From the NCBI GenBank assembly GCA_033002965.1, contig JAURVB010012393.1, positions 62,001-126,000 of the forward strand: 64,000 nucleotides of DNA, given 5' to 3'. Positions within the stretch are counted from its first letter, which is position 1. Each line of letters starts with the position of its first letter. The position numbers and the translations under genes were made by a program. Below, one piece after another: positions 59,400-64,000 of this stretch. Origin of the DNA: Piper betle. Taxonomy: Eukaryota > Streptophyta > Magnoliopsida > Piperales > Piperaceae. The notes under the pieces were generated by a model. The model was given only the letters and a program-made list of their open reading frames with translations. It made no database searches and was not told the origin of the DNA.

Positions 59400-60200
59400 A
59401 TTCTTGAAGATAGATATAAACCCTTAGTGAAACATTAGCAGTAGCTGAATCCAATCATGAAGGGTGTTGTTAAGAAAGAAATCTTCAAATGGCTTGATGT
59501 AGGTATAATTTTTCCTATTTCTGATAGTTTTTGGGTGAGTCATGTGCAATGTGTACCCAAGAAGGGCAGTATGATGTTTGTAACCAATGAGAAAATGAAT
59601 TAATCCCAACAAGCATAGTGACGGGGTGGAGAGTATGCATAGATTGCCAAAAACTCAACAAAACTACTAAAAAATATAACTTTTCACTACCATTCATTGA
59701 CCAAATGCTGGATAAGCTAGGAGGCAAACAATTTTATTATTTCTTTGATGGATATTTGGGTTACAATTAAATTGCGATCCTCCCCAAAAGACTAAGAGAA
59801 AACAACCTTCACTTGCCCGTATGGTACATTTGCATTTCTCAGGATGTCATTTGGCCTTTGCAATATTCCAACCACTTTTTAGCAATGCATAATGAGTTTT
59901 CAGATATGGTGGAACATGAAATGGAGGTATTCATGGGTGATTTCTCCATTTTTTTAATATTTATGATAGCTGTTTGAAGGTTCTTGATCGAGTTTTCCAC
60001 CGATACGAAGACACCAATTTGGTTCTTAATTGGGAAAAGTGTCATTTTATGGTACAAAAAAGAATTGTTTTATGTTACAAAGTATCTAGCAAGGGCTTGG
60101 AAGTGGAGACAGAGCAAATATTGAAACAATAGAAAAACTATAAACCCTAACATCAATTAAAGGAGTAAGAAATTTCTCGGGCATGCAGGGTTTTATCGTC
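59400..60200 (+). pseudogene. Reverse-transcriptase domain, broken
   Basis: Fragments in different frames: NPIMKGVVKKEIFKWLDVGI, FWVSHVQCVPKKGSM, DGYLGYN followed by a stop, TFTCPYGTFAFLRMSFGLCN and EVFMGDFSI. The last should be the catalytic FMDDF; the first aspartate is glycine here. At least four frame changes or stops are present, so this RT is dead. Confidence 0.8.
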
Positions 60201-60243
60201 ATTTTATTAAGGATTTTCTAAGATTGCTAAACCACTATGTAAT

Positions 60244-60549
60244 TTGTTAGAAAAAGATGTTGTTTTAAATATTGATGCTGAGTGTTTAGCAGCTTTTGAA
60301 GACTTAAAGGCCCAATTAATTTCTACTCCAATACTTGTTTTCCCTAATTGGAATTTAGCATTTGATGCCCGTGATTTTGTAATTGGTGCTATTTTGGGGC
60401 AACAAAGAGATAAATTTTTTCACATAATTTATTACACAAGCAAGACAATCAATGAAGTTCAATTGCATTACACTACCACTACAATAGAGTTGTTGGTCGT
60501 TGTGTACGCCTTTGAGAAGTTTGGTCTTATCTCATTTGCAATGATGTGA
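60244..60549 (+). pseudogene. RNase H domain fragment
   Basis: NIDAECLAAFEDLKAQLIST, FDARDFVIGAILGQQRDKFF and IIYYTSKTINEVQLHYTTTT follow the Ty3-gypsy RNase H pattern (DASDxAIGAVLGQ, YAS+TL..AQ.NY.TTEKELLAVV). It continues from the RT fragments and breaks off at 60549. Confidence 0.8.
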
Positions 60550-60839
60550 TCATTTATATAGATCATTCAGCTCTCAAATATCTATTTGAAAAAAAGATAT
60601 CAAGCCAAGGTTAATTCTATGGGTGCTTCTACTATAAGAGTTTAATTTGGTAATCAAAGATGGAAAAAGGGTCAAAAAATCAAGTAGCCGACCATCTTTC
60701 TCGACTCAAAAAAGGAAGTTCAAGTGAACCTTTACTTCGAACTAATGATTATTTTCTAGATGAACAACCCTTGACGGTATCACATTCTCCTGTTCCTTGG
60801 TTTGTTGATTATGTGAATTTTCTTTCTTGTTAACTACTA

Positions 60840-62085
60840 CCTCCCGATTTGACGTCTCACCAAAAGAAGAAATTCCTCCATGATGTATGCACTTATTTGT
60901 TTGTCGAACCCTTCCTGTTCAAACATTGTAGTGATTAAATTATTCGAAGGTGTGTGTTGGACGAAGAGATATATAACATTCACCATCATTGCCACACCTC
61001 CGATTCTGGTGGAGCGTGGGCTGCGATGAAAATCCTTCAATCGGGATTTTATTAGCCCACTTTATTTAAAAACTCACATCTTTTGTTTTGCAATGTGATC
61101 GTTGTCAAATAGTGGGAAATATCCTACCTCGTCAAAAAATGCCACTTACTAACATTTTGGAAGTGGAACTTTTTGACATCCGAGGAATTGACTTCATGGG
61201 ATCGTTCATACAATCTCATCAAAACGTGCATATCTTGGAAGTGTGTCGAAATGAGTGGAAGCGGTCGCTTTCCCAACTGATAATGCTAATGTATTGTTGA
61301 AATTCTTGAAAAAACACATTTTGACCCATTTTGGCACTCTTAAGGTGATTATTAGGGATGAGGGGACACATTTTTTTAACTGTCAATTTGATGTTTTGTT
61401 GCAAAATATGGGATTAAACATAAAGTAGTCACAATTCATCACCCCTAGATAAGTGGCCAAGTTAAAATTTCTAGTAGGGAAATTAGGAAAGTTTTGGAGA
61501 AAATTGTTTGCCCCTCCCAGAATGATTAGTCTATACGTTTGGATAATGCTTTATTGGCATATAGAACGGCTTATAAAACACCCCTTGGAATGTCTTACGG
61601 GTTGGTTTTTCTAAAAGCTTGCCACCTCCTGGTGGAGCTCAAACACAATGTATATTGGGCCATTAAAAAGCTAAATTTTGATATGAAGGCTTGTGGGTCA
61701 AAGAGGCTACTTCAATTGAATCAGTTGGAAGAGCTTCGAATGGAGGCATACAAAAATGCCAACTTGTATAAGGAAAAGACTAAGAAGTGGCATGACCAGA
61801 ACATTTCACAACATACTCTTCAACCCAAGCAATAAGTATTATTATTTAACTCAAGGTTGAAATTGTTTTCAAAGAAATTAAAGTTGCAATGGTCCGGCCC
61901 TTTCATCGTCCAACAAGTGTTCCTTCATAAAGCTATTGCAGGTACGAGTTTTAAAGTTAATGGGCAAAGACTTAGGCCTTATCTTGGAGGTAATATTCCC
62001 GGACACCAAACCTCCATAACTTTCTCCCAATATTTAGTATGTTGGAATAGTCGAGCTGATGACTATAAATTCAGCGCTTCGTAGG
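60840..62085 (+). pseudogene. Integrase domain, broken
   Basis: The zinc-binding part is seen as HHHCHTSDSGGAWAAMKILQ and a displaced CNV/CDRCQIVGN segment; then the core as ELFDIRGIDFMGSF, HFGTLKVIIRDEGTHF, SGQVKISSREIRKVLEKIV and [20 protein letters not shown]; and a C-terminal piece KLKLQWSGPFIVQQV. This is the order of an Athila/Tat integrase. Many stops and frame changes interrupt it. Confidence 0.8.
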
Positions 62086-62438
62086 AGGCAACCCATACTT
62101 TTGGTTTATTTATCAAAAGATAAGTTGTTTACTTTTTATTTAGGGAGTTTATAATTTTGGTTTGTGTTTATGTTTATTTAATTTTAATTTTGTCTAGAGA
62201 GTCTTGAGTTGCTTATTTTTAATTTTTATCAAAAAAACGGCAAGCTTAACAGGGAGACGAGCACTTGCCCAATCTTTTGTTTCTAAAAACAAAACACTAA
62301 CCCATCTCTCCCCCTCTCTGGCGGCAACTAGAGTGACCGTTCAGCGACAACTCTTGCGGCTCTCCGGCGACACTCCGGTGACCCCCATCTTCCCCTCTTC
62401 TTTCTCTCTCCCTCTTCTTCCCTTTCACCCCCAAAGGA

Positions 62439-63420
62439 CAAGATGCCTAGGAAAGGAAAAGCATCGTCTTCACATACATAGGCATCTTTGGTCCCTCCAT
62501 ATGATCAATTTAAGTTTGGGTCCAATGAAGCTTGGCTTTTGTCAATAATGAACGTACTTAGAAGGTCGTCATCGAAGAGCGGGGCCTTAAGCTCAATGAA
62601 GGGTTGGATAATTTAATGCAACAAGCAGTTTATGACCGTGATTAAGAAAACTTTTTGGAGGTTCCCCTATCTGTAGTCCTTGCAGTTGCCAAAGAGTTTT
62701 ATGCCAATAGGATCAATGCTAGACATAGCAAGTGTTTTGTGCGGGGTTAGAGGGTGTCTTTTAATGCAAAGACCATCAATGTTTACTATGCTAATCCCAA
62801 TATTCCCAAAGATCAATGGACACCCTACTATGACAAGGATGATATAGATGTAGATGAGTTGACAAACAAGATATGTTATGGTGATATTCCATGGGAGATG
62901 ACACAGATTGACAATTATAAACAGTTCAAAGTTAGTTGTCTCACCGCCGAAGCCAATGTTTGGTATAGCATCGTAGTTACCAGATTGGACCCCGTGAAAC
63001 ACACTAGCCATGTTACTTTGGAGTAGTCCAAGTTGATATATGCTATTGTGATTGGCATGAGCATTGATATCAGTCACCTCATTTAAGCCAAGATTGTGAA
63101 AACATCCACCACCCACCGCTACCGGCATGTGGTTGCCCTCTTTGATTATTAGGTTATGTCGGCAAGGGAATACCACATGCGGCCTTTGTTACCCATCAAG
63201 ACAGGATGCTCAACAACGTGTGCAACGAATGGAGCGAGTTTTTAGGCAACCTTCACCACCTCATGGTCACCATGGGGTTGTCCAGCCCATTCACCCACAT
63301 CTAGTGTGTCGAGGTGCTCACATCACTGTGGAAAACTGCTTGGCTGCCATTCAGAGTGAGCAGGAGTGTCATGCCGAGTTTATGCACTATCAATATGAAT
63401 GTCAGCTTCAAATATAGTCT
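62439..63420 (+). pseudogene. Plant-transposon-protein (Transposase_32-like) ORF downstream of pol
   Basis: An ATG at about 62442 starts PRKGKASSS, then in shifting frames come SFNAKTINVYYANPNIPKDQ, DDIDVDELTNKICYGDIPWE, EANVWYSIVVTRLDPVKHTS and, further on, LPSLIIRLCRQGN. This matches the domain called putative plant transposon protein, which sits between pol and the 3' LTR in many Athila-like elements. Its role is unknown. Stops at several points make this copy non-functional. Confidence 0.65.
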
Positions 63421-63776
63421 CAGATGTCCCAAATCTCCTCGTCTAAGTTTTTTCATGTTTTGGCCTCTCCTATCCAGGTTGACCCTATTCCTATGGAGGA
63501 GGAAGAAGAGGAGGATGGTCTTCCAGGTGGATCGTTGCCGCATCTGCAAGCTTAGTTAGGGACCGATATAGGCAAATCTTCGTCCACCTTCGGCGATGCT
63601 CCAGATTGTTTTGTTATGCCCTCTTTTCGAACGAGCTCTTCATCTGGTTGGGGCACATGGCCCCAATTGCCTCATTGAACGTGTGTTTCATCCCCTCCAA
63701 TTATTTTTTTTAATAGGGAAGTCCCTTTGCTTTATTATTTTGAGTCTTTTTTTAGTGTTGAGACAATGCGTTGTTT

Positions 63777-63795
63777 AAGTTTGGGGGCAGGGGGG
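63777..63795 (+). promoter_or_regulatory. Polypurine-tract-like sequence
   Basis: AAGTTTGGGGGCAGGGGGG resembles the AAGTTTGGGGG tract that precedes the 3' LTR in Athila-type elements. No LTR follows within the window, so this is tentative. Confidence 0.35.
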
Positions 63796-63945
63796 TCGTC
63801 ATTTTATGTTAGAGTCAGTTAGGTGTTGCTTTATCTATCTTGTTAGTAGTTGTTATTTTTTTAGGTTTGCTTCATTAGTGTTCTTGCTTATTTTTTTATG
63901 ACTCATCCAACTTATTATTTATTCGATGATAGAAGTGTTTTTTTT

Positions 63946-64000
63946 ATGCCATAGGCCCAAATTTTTGTTGTTAAGCATTATGCGACTTAGGTGCAAACAT
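63946..64000 (+). repeat. Start of a second protease-domain copy
   Basis: GCCATAGGCCCAAATTTTTG and the next 35 bases are about 85% identical to 58569-58624 in the protease domain of the upstream element. A second, related retrotransposon fragment therefore begins here and runs off the window. Confidence 0.7.

Noticed and set aside
1..64000. CRISPR arrays, bacterial operons, riboswitches
   Set aside because: The window is plant nuclear DNA. Repeats found are tandem duplications or transposon ends and show no repeat-spacer regularity.

Overview
This is a 64 kb piece of flowering-plant nuclear DNA. The signs are spliceosomal introns with GT..AG borders, plant-specific gene families (CYP734A, an AMT2-clade ammonium transporter, a receptor-like kinase) and a dense background of plant transposons. 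The coding exons are strongly GC-rich in third positions, while introns and spacers are very AT-rich. That contrast would suit a monocot, but this is an inference and the species cannot be fixed from the sequence.

Layout, left to right. 1-1,550: AT-rich spacer. 1,551-4,585: a 3 kb TG..CA element with a perfect 5-bp target-site duplication, best read as a solo LTR. 4,994-5,424 (-): a small conserved gene of unknown function. 8,514-9,463 (+): a dead 5' half of a RAN GTPase gene. 9,953-10,822: a hAT-like non-autonomous element. 11-22 kb: mostly gene-free, with small foldback elements and tandem duplications. 22,120-25,060 (+): CYP734A, a brassinosteroid-inactivating P450. 25-32 kb: spacer with repeats. 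32,194-36,207 (-): an 11-exon DNMT2 (tRNA-Asp cytosine methyltransferase) gene with two stop codons and a frameshift. 37,441-39,811 (+): an AMT2-type ammonium transporter. 40,533-41,887 (-): a solo LTR of the same family as the element at 55.6 kb. 44-47 kb: COX5B exon fragments with a hAT-like insertion and flanking inverted repeats. 48,156-49,512 (+): a single-exon receptor-like kinase related to Arabidopsis At5g20050. 52.7-54.8 kb: a GC-rich element with a hAT-like element nested in it. 55,645 to the end (+): a decayed Athila/Tat-type Ty3-gypsy retrotransposon with recognisable gag, protease, RT, RNase H, integrase and a downstream plant-transposon-protein domain.

The genes form no pathway or cluster; they are ordinary dispersed plant genes. 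The recurring feature is broken reading frames. CYP734A, AMT2 and the kinase each look intact apart from one or two 1-2 nt indels, which is the pattern of uncorrected long-read consensus errors, although real loss is possible. DNMT2 also has two C-to-T type nonsense changes, and the RAN and COX5B copies have lost exons or splice sites, so those three look like true pseudogenes. I found no convincing new biological system. The most useful observations are the decayed DNMT2, the indel pattern, and a hairpin-containing module shared by a solo LTR and two hAT-like elements.
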